Shown here: positions 24,101 through 31,477 of the stretch, one piece after another | Numbering within the stretch: the stretch's first letter is position 1 | How the letters are laid out: each line of letters starts with the position of its first letter | NCBI GenBank assembly: GCA_023700805.1 | Contig: JAMPYF010000043.1 | Span: 1-34,627 of the forward strand | Reading direction: 5' to 3' | Source: Sulfuritalea sp. | GTDB taxonomy: Bacteria > Pseudomonadota > Gammaproteobacteria > Burkholderiales > Rhodocyclaceae | DNA: 34,627 nucleotides | The notes under the pieces: generated by a model | What the model saw: only the letters and a program-made list of their open reading frames with translations | What the model was told of the DNA's origin: nothing | Databases searched by the model: none | Translations under genes and position numbers: made by a program

Positions 24101-25648
24101 GTGAGCAACGACATGGAGGGCGATGCGGCGCCGGTATACCGCGACAGGCTGGTCGCGGCCGGAATCGGCTCCGTGGCCATCCTGCCCCTGGTGGTTGCCG
24201 ACGAGGCGCTTGCCATGCTCACGCTGTATGCCGGCGAACGCGACTTCTTCCGCGACGAAGAGTTGAAGCTGCTGATCGAGCTGGCCGGGGATATCGCCTT
24301 CGCAATGGAGCACATCGGCCGGCGCGAGCGACTCGATTTCATGGCCAACTACGACGAGCTCACCGGGCTGGCAAACCGCAGCCTGCTGCTCGACCGGGTG
24401 ACGCAATACATCAACAGCGCCGCCAGGGACGGTCACCCGCTTGCGGTGTTCCTGGCCAATCTGGAGCATTTCAAGAACATCAACGACAGCCTCGGCCGCC
24501 CGGCCGGCGACGAGCTCCTGAGGCAGGTGGCGCAATGGCTGACGCGCACGACCGGCAATGCCAATCTGCTGGCGCGCGTCGGCGCGGACCATTTTGCCGT
24601 GGTCCTGCCGAAAGTCAGGCAGGACGGCAACCTGGTGCGGCTGCTGGAGAAATGCATCGAAGCCTTCATGAGCCATTCCTTCCGCCTCGACGACGCCGCC
24701 TTCCGTGTCGCCGCCAAGGTCGGCGTCGCGATGTTTCCGGATGACGGCAGCGATGCCGAAACCCTGTTCCGCAACGCCGAGGCCGCGCTCAAACGCGCCA
24801 AGGCCAGCGGCGAGCGCTACCTGTTCTACACCCGCACCATGACCGCCACGGCGGCCGCCAGGCTGAGCCTGGAGAACCAGTTGCGCCAGGCCCTGGAGCA
24901 TCGCGAATTCGTGCTGCATTACCAGCCCAAGGTGAGCCTCGCCAGCGGCAGGATGACCAGCGCCGAGGCGCTGATCCGCTGGAACGATCCGCGCACCGGC
25001 CTGGTGCCGCCAGGCCATTTCATTCCGATGCTGGAGGAAACCGGGCTGATCCACGAGGTCGGACGCTGGGTGCTGCACCAGGCCATCGCCGACTACCTGC
25101 GCTGGCGCAACGCAGGCCTCGCCGTGGTGCGCATCGCGGTGAACGTGTCGCCCCTGCAACTGCGCCATCGCGGCTTCATCGCCGAGATCGAACAGGCCAT
25201 CGCGATCGACCCACAGGCCGCGGCCGGGCTGGAACTGGAGATCACCGAAAGCGTGATCATGGAGGACGTCAAGCGCAATATCGCCAGCCTGCAGGCGATC
25301 CGCGACCTGGGTGTCAGCATCGCGATCGACGACTTCGGCACCGGCTTCTCCTCGCTCAGCTACCTCGCCCGGCTGCCGGTGGATGCGCTGAAAATCGACC
25401 GCTCCTTCGTCATCGACATGACCGCCGGATCGCAAGGCCTGGCACTGGTGTCGACCATCATCAACCTGGCCCATTCGCTGAAGCTCAAGGTGGTGGCAGA
25501 AGGCGTCGAAACCGAGGAGCAGCAAGGCATGCTGCGCCTGCTGGAATGCGACGAAATGCAGGGCTATTTGTTCAGCAAGCCGGTGCCGGCGGCACTCTTC
25601 GAGGCACGACTCCTGGCGCGGCTTGCGCCGGAGGACAAATCCGCATGA
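21176..25648 (+). CDS. Giant MASE-kinase-PAS-GAF-GGDEF-EAL membrane protein, probable c-di-GMP phosphodiesterase
   Basis: A 1,490-residue chimera. Residues about 28-280 form a multi-helix MASE3-like membrane sensor. A coiled coil (280-380) leads to a histidine-kinase dimerisation helix with His391 in SVSHDLRAP. The ATPase domain has its N box (ENLLGNAWKF) and first G box (DDGAGFDM, near 535) but then stops, lacking the ATP lid and G2 box. It runs directly into the second half of a PAS domain (to DITER, about 610). Two more PAS domains (about 618-735 and 745-875), a GAF domain (885-1045), GGDEF and EAL follow. GGDEF is degenerate: GADHF at 1136-1140 and ANLEHF in place of xDLDxF. EAL keeps Glu1264, VNVS, TES, DDFGTG, LKID and EGVET. 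It should degrade c-di-GMP; kinase activity is doubtful. Confidence 0.93.
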   Translation: MSGVASSEDGELRPAAERPVASSKGLLLADLTILASAAILIAIWAFLPKDPFGGVAGYLPFHMFVETLSIVVSLMIIAIVWNVRGQERSSGLFVLCCAMFAVGLIDFGHVLSVSGMPDFVTPSSPQKGITFWLAARFTAAAGFLAAALLPSSPAHLQRYRFPILAPFVAVAAMTYWAALFHADDLPSFFIQGRGLTQAKVGAEYAIIAIQLPAAFLFWRRAQRSRSAVDISMYAAVSLSILSEAYFAFYVAAHDLFQVLGHIYKIFAYAFIYRAAFVANVREPIERQIEAQAELRIEVEARRHAEDEIRQINEELEARIQQRTSQIHESQVELLNRAEELRNANAAALRIMDEAIAARRHAEAGEAALHLRTTELDAVNEELEAFSYSVSHDLRAPLRSIDGFSLALLEDYADRLDDEGKNHLKRVRAATQRMGQLIDDLLKLSRLSRTAMAVAPVDMSALAHSIAEELQASEPARKVIFDIAPKLEVLGDRQLLAIVLENLLGNAWKFTRKHAAAHIEFGVTEKAGEPVYFVRDDGAGFDMAHVANLFPLRDGPLPGCRAITQGHRGWKEEEEFTLSSGEAFSSRAFAVANDRGDYLYSIHVLQDITERNRIMEAVQTSERRFRKLIENSADAFFVIDPAGKLIYRSESGTKLSGYQAEQVLGHQIMAFLVAEDIPAARRALGEVLAAPGRIVRIELRLRRNDGSVTDVEFVAKNCLDIPEVSGIVITARDITERKRAEELLRERVKLQDQLVRIAASVPGLIYSFQLLPNGATRIPYASGALEEIFALEPGQVSEDAAPIFALIHPDEVGRVRESIAESARTLNPWRSEFRLCRARLGEIWVEAHSVPQREADGSIVWHGFLQDITERRKAEERIAYLNRVYAMLSGINTLIVHVRDRDELFSEGCRIAVETGGFRMAWLGVLDRQAMKIVAAASAGMDSDFLAALVERYAAHAIGAPEIPLATRAMTEKTVVVSNDMEGDAAPVYRDRLVAAGIGSVAILPLVVADEALAMLTLYAGERDFFRDEELKLLIELAGDIAFAMEHIGRRERLDFMANYDELTGLANRSLLLDRVTQYINSAARDGHPLAVFLANLEHFKNINDSLGRPAGDELLRQVAQWLTRTTGNANLLARVGADHFAVVLPKVRQDGNLVRLLEKCIEAFMSHSFRLDDAAFRVAAKVGVAMFPDDGSDAETLFRNAEAALKRAKASGERYLFYTRTMTATAAARLSLENQLRQALEHREFVLHYQPKVSLASGRMTSAEALIRWNDPRTGLVPPGHFIPMLEETGLIHEVGRWVLHQAIADYLRWRNAGLAVVRIAVNVSPLQLRHRGFIAEIEQAIAIDPQAAAGLELEITESVIMEDVKRNIASLQAIRDLGVSIAIDDFGTGFSSLSYLARLPVDALKIDRSFVIDMTAGSQGLALVSTIINLAHSLKLKVVAEGVETEEQQGMLRLLECDEMQGYLFSKPVPAALFEARLLARLAPEDKSA

Positions 25649-25676
25649 AGCCAAGCTGTCGCAATGCGCTGCTGCA

Positions 25677-27620
25677 ATGACCAGTTCCGTTTACCTGGAT
25701 ACGCGCAGCCTGCTCATCGTCGCCGTCACCATGGCGGTGCTGATGGGCCTGGTTTCGCTGCTGTTCGGCAGTCTCAGGCGCGGCACGCGGGCGCTGAAGT
25801 TGTGGGGCTGGAGCCTGCTGGTTTTCGCGCTCGGGATGGGCCTGGTGGCGCTGCGGGGGCGGCTGCCGGATCTTGTCGGCGTGGTGGTCGCCGATACGAT
25901 CCTGTTTGCCGCGGCGATCCCTATGTTGCGCAGCCTGCGCAGCTTCCATGGTGCGCCGCACAGCGATGTTGCGGGCTGGTCGCTGGTGGCGCTGGGCTTC
26001 GTGCTCATCGCGCTGTCGTCGCTGGTCTGGCCGGACAACACCGCGCGCATCGTGGCATTTTCCGCGATAGTCGCACTTCAGTATTTCCGCATGGCCGGCT
26101 ACCTGTTCGGCAGCTTGCCGAGGCAGGGGCGGTTGCCGCAAGCCTTCACCGCGGCGGTGATAGCGACTTTCGGCGCCTCGTCGGCGGCACGCCTGGTGCT
26201 CACCCTGACGGCGGGGAAGATCGACGATCTCTACCAGCCCAGCCACGTGCAATCCGTTTCGATCCTGGCCTACATCGTGATTCTGGTCGCGGCCACACTG
26301 GGCGTGATGTGGATGGCTTTGCAGGCTGCCAGGGATGAGCTTGCCGCAAGCGAACTGCGCCTGACCGAAGCGCAAAGGCTGGCCCATATCGGCAACTGGG
26401 CGCTGGACCACCGTCGCCATGCACTGACGTGGTCCGACGAGATCTACCGCATTTTCGAGATCGACAAGGAAGCCTTCCCCGCCTCCTACGACGCTTTCCT
26501 GAATGCGGTCCACCCCGACGATCGTCAGCGCGTCGCTGCCGCCTTCGCCAACTCCCTGAAGACGCGCAGTCCCTACGAAATCATCCACCGCCTGCTGCTG
26601 GCCGATGGCCGGATCAAGCACGTTCAGGAGCAGTGCGAAACGGTTTTCGACAGCGAGGGCAAGCCCCTGCGTTCCATAGGCACGGTACAGGACGTCAGCG
26701 AGCGCGTGCTGAAGGACCAGGCGCTGCGGGAAAGCGAGGAACGGTTCCGCACCATCGCCGACTACACCTTCGGCTGGGAATACTGGCTGGGTACCAAGGG
26801 CGAGTTGCTCTACGTCAACGCGGCCTGCGAACGGATCAGCGGCTATTCCCCGGCGGAGTTCCGCGCCGATCCAGGGCTGATCAGGCGCATCGTGCATGCG
26901 CAGGATCGCCCCGCCTACGAGGAGCATTTGCAGCACATCTATGGGCCGGAAGGCGTCCAGCTCGAATTCCGCATCGTCACCAAGAACGGAGAGTTGCGCT
27001 GGATCGCGCACGGCTGTCGGGCGGTGTTTGCGCCGGACGGCAGGCCACTCGGACGGCGCATCAGCAACCGCGACATCACCGACCTCAAGTACGCCGAAGA
27101 GCGTGCCCGGCAGTTGGCGTTCTTCGACAGCCTGACGAAATTGCCCAACCGCCGCATGCTGCTCGATCGGCTGAACCACGACTTGTCACAGGCCAGGCGC
27201 TTTGGCCGGCCCATGGCGGTCCTGTTCCTCGACCTCGATCATTTCAAGGAAACCAACGACACGCTCGGCCACGACGCCGGCGACTGCCTGCTGCGCGAGA
27301 TGGCGGGCCGACTCGCGGCCTGTGTGCGTGCCGGCGACACCGTGTCGCGGCCCGGCGGCGACGAATTCGTCATCGTCCTGCCCGAGATCGCCCAGGCCCA
27401 GGCGGCGGCCGTGGCCGCCAAGATCCTCGACGCCATCCGCCAGCCGGTCCGCATTGCCGGGCACCTGCTCGAGGTGACGGCCAGCGTCGGCATCGCGGTC
27501 CGTGACGCCCATGCCGAGGACGATGCCGCCGACTTGATGAAGCAGGCCGACAGCGCGATGTACCAGGCAAAGCAGGCCGGGCGCAACGGCTACCGCGTGT
27601 TCGCAGCGGCGGACGCCTGA
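25677..27620 (+). CDS. Membrane-bound PAS-PAS-GGDEF diguanylate cyclase
   Basis: The 647-residue protein has about six or seven N-terminal membrane helices (residues 8-225), two PAS domains (about 235-350, ending VQDVSER, and 360-480, ending NRDITDLKYAEE) and a C-terminal GGDEF domain (488-640). The cyclase site looks intact: LDLDHFKETNDTLGH and PGGDEF (GGDEF at 560-564). It should therefore make c-di-GMP from GTP. It starts 28 bp after the stop of the phosphodiesterase-like giant, an opposing pair probably cotranscribed. ATG 25677 is chosen by fit to the hydrophobic start; the ribosome-binding site is poor. A dispersed-repeat copy follows 10 bp after its stop. Confidence 0.92.
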   Translation: MTSSVYLDTRSLLIVAVTMAVLMGLVSLLFGSLRRGTRALKLWGWSLLVFALGMGLVALRGRLPDLVGVVVADTILFAAAIPMLRSLRSFHGAPHSDVAGWSLVALGFVLIALSSLVWPDNTARIVAFSAIVALQYFRMAGYLFGSLPRQGRLPQAFTAAVIATFGASSAARLVLTLTAGKIDDLYQPSHVQSVSILAYIVILVAATLGVMWMALQAARDELAASELRLTEAQRLAHIGNWALDHRRHALTWSDEIYRIFEIDKEAFPASYDAFLNAVHPDDRQRVAAAFANSLKTRSPYEIIHRLLLADGRIKHVQEQCETVFDSEGKPLRSIGTVQDVSERVLKDQALRESEERFRTIADYTFGWEYWLGTKGELLYVNAACERISGYSPAEFRADPGLIRRIVHAQDRPAYEEHLQHIYGPEGVQLEFRIVTKNGELRWIAHGCRAVFAPDGRPLGRRISNRDITDLKYAEERARQLAFFDSLTKLPNRRMLLDRLNHDLSQARRFGRPMAVLFLDLDHFKETNDTLGHDAGDCLLREMAGRLAACVRAGDTVSRPGGDEFVIVLPEIAQAQAAAVAAKILDAIRQPVRIAGHLLEVTASVGIAVRDAHAEDDAADLMKQADSAMYQAKQAGRNGYRVFAAADA

Positions 27621-27630
27621 ACACCCGGCA

Positions 27631-27660
27631 GCGACAAGAGTTGGCGCTGGCGACACGGCG
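27631..27660 (+). repeat. Dispersed repeat, copy 8 (subfamily B), between the cyclase and liv genes
   Basis: It contains GCGACAAGAGTTGGCGCTGG followed by CGACACGGCG. It is the closest match to the copy inside the NlpC gene (5294), sharing the GCGACAAGAG left end. It is intergenic. Confidence 0.65.
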
Positions 27661-27758
27661 CTGCGGCGCGCAAACTGAACCGCTTGATGCATAATTGACA
27701 CCTGAAGCAGGATCCAGAAGAAAGCCAATACGGCAGTATTCCCGGGAGGAGATATCGG

Positions 27759-28649
27759 GTGTTGCAGCTCCTGCAATTGATCGTCAGCGGAGCAGCGATC
27801 GGTTGCATTTATGCGCTGATCGCCCTCGGCTTCGTGCTGATCTACAAGGCCACCGAAACCGTCAATTTCGCCCAGGGCGATCTGATGATGATCGGCGGCT
27901 TCATCGGCCTCTCCGCCATGACGGTGATCGGCCTGCCCTTCGCCCTGGCCTTTGTCGCCACCATCGCCGCCATGGCGCTGGTCGGCATGGGCACCGAGCG
28001 CCTGGTGCTGCGCCCCCTGCTCGGCCAGCCGGCTTTCACCGTGGTGATGATCACCATCGGCCTGGGCTACCTGGCGCGCGGCGTGGTGACCATGATTCCC
28101 TACTGGGGCACGGAAACCCACACGCTGCCGGTGCCCTGGAAGGACGAGGTGATCTGGATCGGCGGCGAGGGCAGCGGGCTGGTGGTCTCGGTCGAGCACC
28201 TGGTGATCATCCTGGCGACGGTGGCCCTGGTCGCGCTGCTGTATGTGTTCTTCCGCTACACGCGGCTCGGCATCGCGATGCAGGCGACTTCGCAGAACCA
28301 GCTCGCGGCCTTCTACATGGGCATTCCGGTGCGCCGCGTGAACATGCTGGTCTGGGGCCTGTCCTCGGCCATCTGCGGCGTCGCCGGCCTGCTGCTGGCG
28401 CCGATCACCTTCGTCCATGCCAACATGGGCTTCGTCGGGCTCAAGGCCTTTCCGGCGGCGGTGGTCGGCGGCTTCGGCAGCATCCCGGGCGCGCTGGTGG
28501 GCGGCCTGGTGATCGGCATCGTCGAATCGCTGGCCGGCTTCTACCTGCCCGAAGGCTTCAAGGACATCGCGGCCTACGTGGTGGTGCTGGTGATGCTGGT
28601 GGTCAAGCCCAACGGCCTGTTCGGCGAAAACCTGACCAAGAAGGTGTGA
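27759..28649 (+). CDS. livH: Branched-chain amino acid-type ABC transporter permease (LivH family)
   Basis: The 296-residue protein has about eight membrane helices and the LivH-family segments ALGFVLIYKATETVNFAQGD near the start, ALVGGLVIG and VVKPNGLFGE at the end. It forms the membrane pore with the LivM-type protein. The start is GTG 27759, preceded by GGGAGGAG at 9-nt spacing. First gene of a six-gene unit (permease, permease, ATPase, ATPase, ligase, binding protein). In betaproteobacteria such units often carry aromatic or aliphatic carboxylates and not only leucine, isoleucine and valine; the ligase in this unit supports that reading. Confidence 0.93.
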   Translation: MLQLLQLIVSGAAIGCIYALIALGFVLIYKATETVNFAQGDLMMIGGFIGLSAMTVIGLPFALAFVATIAAMALVGMGTERLVLRPLLGQPAFTVVMITIGLGYLARGVVTMIPYWGTETHTLPVPWKDEVIWIGGEGSGLVVSVEHLVIILATVALVALLYVFFRYTRLGIAMQATSQNQLAAFYMGIPVRRVNMLVWGLSSAICGVAGLLLAPITFVHANMGFVGLKAFPAAVVGGFGSIPGALVGGLVIGIVESLAGFYLPEGFKDIAAYVVVLVMLVVKPNGLFGENLTKKV

Positions 28650-28661
28650 CCGGGACCGCGC

Positions 28662-29738
28662 ATGCACTTCCTCTTCAAGACCCGTTACGAACAGGACATC
28701 GCGCTGTTCAAGCATGGCGGCCAGCGCTTCTGGTACGCCGCCCTGGCCGTGGCGCTGGTCGCCGCGCCCTGGCTGCTGTCGGAATACACGCTGTCGCAGA
28801 TCACCTTCATCGGCATCTATGCGATCGTCTGCCTCGGCCTGATGCTGCTGGCCGGCTTCACCGGCCAGGTCTCGCTGGGCCACGCCGGCTTCCTCGCCAT
28901 GGGCGCCTACACCGAGGCCTATCTGCAGGCCCACGGCTGGCCTTTCGTGATTTCCCTGCCGCTGGCGGCGCTGGTGGCCGGCGTCACCGGGATCATGATC
29001 GGCCTGCCGGCGCTGCGCGTGAAGGGCCTCTACCTGTCGATCGCCACGCTGGCCTTCGGCTTCATCCTCGAGCAGGCGGTGGTCAGCGCCGAAGCCATCA
29101 CCGGCGGCAATGCCGGACTCCAGCTGAACAAGCTGGTGATCGCCGGCATCGACTTCGACGACGGCACCAACTTCTACTACCTGGTCAGCTGCATTGCCGT
29201 GCTCTGCGTGCTCGGTGTGCAGAACCTGCTGCGCAGCCCGACCGGCCGCGCCTTTGTCGCGATCCGCGATTCCGAGGTGTCGGCGCAGAGCATGGGCATC
29301 AACCTGGCGCACTACAAGACCGTCGCCTTCGCGCTCTCGGCGGCGCTGGCAGGCATCGCCGGCGCGCTCTACGCGCACAAGATCCGCTTCATCACGCCCG
29401 ACCAGTTTGGCTTCCTGCAGTCGATCGAACTCTTGATGATGGTGGTGATCGGCGGCCTCGGCTCGATCCAGGGCGCGATCTTCGGCCCGGCCTTCTGGTT
29501 CGTCGTGCAGCAGCTGATCGTCACCGGCAAGGACTGGCTGCCGGAAGCGCTGGGCCAGCAGACCGGACTGCAGCCGACCATCTTCGGCATCATCCTGGTC
29601 GCGATCGTGCTGTTCGAGCCGCTGGGCCTGTACGGCCGCTGGCTGAAGTTCCGCACCTTCCTCGAAATCTTTCCCTTCTATCGCAAGGGCATGTTCAGGC
29701 GCCAGAAGAGCTACATGAAGTCGGAGAGGATGAAATGA
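28662..29738 (+). CDS. livM: Branched-chain amino acid-type ABC transporter permease (LivM family)
   Basis: The 358-residue protein has a soluble N-terminal stretch, then about nine membrane helices. Family hallmarks include GLMLLAGFTGQVSLGHAGF, RVKGLYLSIATLAFGFI, the cytoplasmic loop with FVAIRDSEVSAQSMGINL (contact to the ATPases) and GGLGSIQGAIFGPAFW. It starts 12 bp after the LivH-type stop. The C-terminus is basic, and the stop codon lies inside the left arm of a perfect palindrome (29729-29762), so the last codons and the hairpin are the same bases. Confidence 0.94.
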   Translation: MHFLFKTRYEQDIALFKHGGQRFWYAALAVALVAAPWLLSEYTLSQITFIGIYAIVCLGLMLLAGFTGQVSLGHAGFLAMGAYTEAYLQAHGWPFVISLPLAALVAGVTGIMIGLPALRVKGLYLSIATLAFGFILEQAVVSAEAITGGNAGLQLNKLVIAGIDFDDGTNFYYLVSCIAVLCVLGVQNLLRSPTGRAFVAIRDSEVSAQSMGINLAHYKTVAFALSAALAGIAGALYAHKIRFITPDQFGFLQSIELLMMVVIGGLGSIQGAIFGPAFWFVVQQLIVTGKDWLPEALGQQTGLQPTIFGIILVAIVLFEPLGLYGRWLKFRTFLEIFPFYRKGMFRRQKSYMKSERMK

Positions 29739-29762
29739 GAAAGCTTGCTTTCTCATTTCATC
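29729..29762. repeat. Perfect palindrome across the livM stop codon
   Basis: The 16-bp arm GATGAAATGAGAAAGC is exactly complementary to 29747-29762, with only TT between. It includes the end of livM. No T tract follows, so a standard terminator is unlikely; it could be a cruciform, a processing hairpin or an attenuator between permease and ATPase genes. Confidence 0.85.
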
Positions 29763-29788
29763 TCTCGGGCGCGCTAGCGCGCCGAGAG
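29762..29788. repeat. Second palindrome, directly after the first
   Basis: CTCTCGGGCGCGCT (29762-29775) pairs with AGCGCGCCGAGAG (29776-29788) with one bulged base. It abuts the perfect palindrome, giving two strong hairpins in a row. A third hairpin, CCCCCTTCC/GGAAGGGGG (29811-29831), follows. Confidence 0.75.
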
Positions 29789-29870
29789 AAGTGGTGGGCC
29801 TTCCCCCCGGCCCCCTTCCCGTGGAAGGGGGTGACCTTGGTTCGCCGCTACGCGGCTCAGGGCAATAATG

Positions 29871-29901
29871 TCGCCGTACCGCCAGCGCCAACTTTCGGGA
29901 G
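29871..29901 (-). repeat. Dispersed repeat, copy 9 (subfamily A), ending in the livG ribosome-binding site
   Basis: On the minus strand it reads CCGAAAGTTGGCGCTGGCGG followed by TACGGCGACATTATTG. It closely matches the copy at 9636. Its edge on the plus strand supplies GGGAG (29897-29901), the probable Shine-Dalgarno of the next gene. Confidence 0.65.
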
Positions 29902-29907
29902 CGGCGC

Positions 29908-30684
29908 ATGACGACCCCGATGCTGCAGGCTGTCAACCTGTCGGTGCACTTCGGCGGCCTCAAGGCGGTGAATGACGTTTCCTTCGACGTCTGGCCCAAT
30001 GAAGTGTTCTCCCTGATCGGCCCCAACGGCGCCGGCAAGACCACCATCTTCAACCTGATCTCGGCGCTCTACCGTCCCACCTCGGGCGAGGTGCGTTTCG
30101 AGGGCGAGGTGATTTCGCGCATGCCGCCGCATGTCGTGGCGCGCCACGGCATCGCCCGCACCTTCCAGAACATCGAGTTGTTCGAACATGCCACCGTGCT
30201 GCAGAACCTGCTGGTCGGCCGCCATTGCCATCGCCACACGGGCTGGTGGCAGGACCTGCTGTTCACCGGCTCGGTGCGCCGCGCCGAACTCGAATTCCGC
30301 CGCCAGGTCGAGGAAGTCATCGAGTTCCTCGACCTCCAGCATTACCGCGACAGCATGGTGGTCGGCCTGCCCTATGGCGTGCGCAAGGTGGTCGAACTGG
30401 CGCGCGCGCTGTCGATGCGGCCGCGCCTCTTGCTGCTCGACGAACCCTCCTCGGGCCTCAACACCGAAGAAACCGAGGACATGGGTTTCTGGATCGAGGA
30501 CATCAAGCACGACCTGGGCATCACCGTGGTCATGGTCGAGCACGACATGAGCCTGGTCTCGCGCGTCTCCGACCGCGTCCTGGCGCTGAACCTGGGCGAA
30601 GTGCTGACGCTGGGCACGCCCGAGGAAGTCCAGGCGCATCCAGGAGTCATAGAAGCCTACCTCGGCGGAGCGGACGATGACTGA
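29908..30684 (+). CDS. livG: Branched-chain amino acid-type ABC transporter ATPase (LivG family)
   Basis: The 258-residue ATPase has Walker A (GPNGAGKTT, about residues 38-46), the LivG-specific TFQNIELF Q-loop, a signature region LPYGVRKVVELARAL (LPYG replaces LSGG, as usual in this family), Walker B LLLLDEPSSGL and switch His in VEHDM. ATG 29908 follows GGGAG, part of which derives from the adjoining dispersed repeat. The livF-type gene overlaps its end by 8 bp. It is 169 bp from livM, an unusually wide gap in such operons, filled by three hairpins and the repeat. Confidence 0.94.
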   Translation: MTTPMLQAVNLSVHFGGLKAVNDVSFDVWPNEVFSLIGPNGAGKTTIFNLISALYRPTSGEVRFEGEVISRMPPHVVARHGIARTFQNIELFEHATVLQNLLVGRHCHRHTGWWQDLLFTGSVRRAELEFRRQVEEVIEFLDLQHYRDSMVVGLPYGVRKVVELARALSMRPRLLLLDEPSSGLNTEETEDMGFWIEDIKHDLGITVVMVEHDMSLVSRVSDRVLALNLGEVLTLGTPEEVQAHPGVIEAYLGGADDD

Positions 30685-31462
30685 AGCCGCCACCATCCTC
30701 CAGCTCAACAACGTCGAAGCCGCCTATGGCGCGGTCAAGGCCATCCGCGGCGTCTCGCTGGCGGTGCCGACGGGGGCCATCGTGACCGTGCTCGGTTCCA
30801 ACGGCGCGGGCAAGACCACGATCCTCAAGACCATTTCCGGCATCCTCGATCCGCAGAAGGGCAGCATCGTCTTCAGGAACGACAAGCTAGAAGGCCGCGA
30901 CCCGGCCTGGATCGTGCGCCAGGGTCTGGTGCATGTGCCCGAAGGCCGCGAGATCTTTCCGCTGCTGACGGTGCGCGAGAACCTGCTGATGGGCGCCTAC
31001 ACGCGACCGGCGGCCGACCGGGACGCCGTGGCCAAGGACATCGAGGATGTCTTCGGCTATTTCCCTATCCTGAAAGAGCGCACCAACCAGCCGGCCGGCC
31101 AGCTCTCGGGCGGCCAGCAGCAGATGCTGGCGATCAGCCGCGCACTGCTGGCGAAACCGACCATGATGCTGCTCGACGAGCCGAGCCTGGGCCTGTCGCC
31201 CAAGCTGACCCGGGAGATTTTCGAGATCATCGTGCGCATCAACCGCGAGCGCGGCGTGACGCTGCTGGTGGTCGAGCAGAACGCCCACATCGCACTGCAG
31301 TACGCCGACTACGGCTACGTGCTGGAAATCGGCCGCATCGTGATGCACGACACCTGCGCCGCGCTGCGCGAGAAGGACGACATCAAGGAGTTCTATCTCG
31401 GCGTCAAGGCTGCCGGCGCGCGCGAGGGGCGGCGCTGGAAGAAGAAGAAGACCTGGAGATGA
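30677..31462 (+). CDS. livF: Branched-chain amino acid-type ABC transporter ATPase (LivF family)
   Basis: The 261-residue ATPase has Walker A (GSNGAGKTT, near residue 43), the LivF hallmark HVPEGREIFPLLTVRENL, signature LSGGQQQMLAI, Walker B MMLLDEPSLGLSP and switch residues VEQNAH. It pairs with the LivG-type subunit to power transport. Its start overlaps livG by 8 bp, so the two are translated together and in matched amounts. The C-terminus (after FYLGVKAAG) has a Lys/Arg/Trp-rich extension of about 15 residues not usual in LivF. The acyl-CoA synthetase gene starts 15 bp downstream. Confidence 0.94.
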   Translation: MTEAATILQLNNVEAAYGAVKAIRGVSLAVPTGAIVTVLGSNGAGKTTILKTISGILDPQKGSIVFRNDKLEGRDPAWIVRQGLVHVPEGREIFPLLTVRENLLMGAYTRPAADRDAVAKDIEDVFGYFPILKERTNQPAGQLSGGQQQMLAISRALLAKPTMMLLDEPSLGLSPKLTREIFEIIVRINRERGVTLLVVEQNAHIALQYADYGYVLEIGRIVMHDTCAALREKDDIKEFYLGVKAAGAREGRRWKKKKTWR

Positions 31463-31477
31463 CAGTGGGCGGATGCG

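Noticed and set aside
22505..25654. Open frame of about 1,050 codons on the minus strand, antisense to the giant c-di-GMP gene
   Set aside because: It is the mirror of a GC-rich coding frame. The product is His/Gln/Gly/Val-rich with no family features, while the plus strand has clear domains.
27680..27720. Promoter for the liv-type operon (TTGACA at 27695, CATAAT at 27690)
   Set aside because: Both elements look good alone, but neither has a partner at 16-18 bp, so no promoter is called.
27186..30053. Open frame of about 955 codons on the minus strand across the livH/livM genes
   Set aside because: It crosses several clearly coding plus-strand genes and an intergenic gap, and encodes low-complexity His/Asp/Gln-rich text typical of antisense frames in high-GC DNA.
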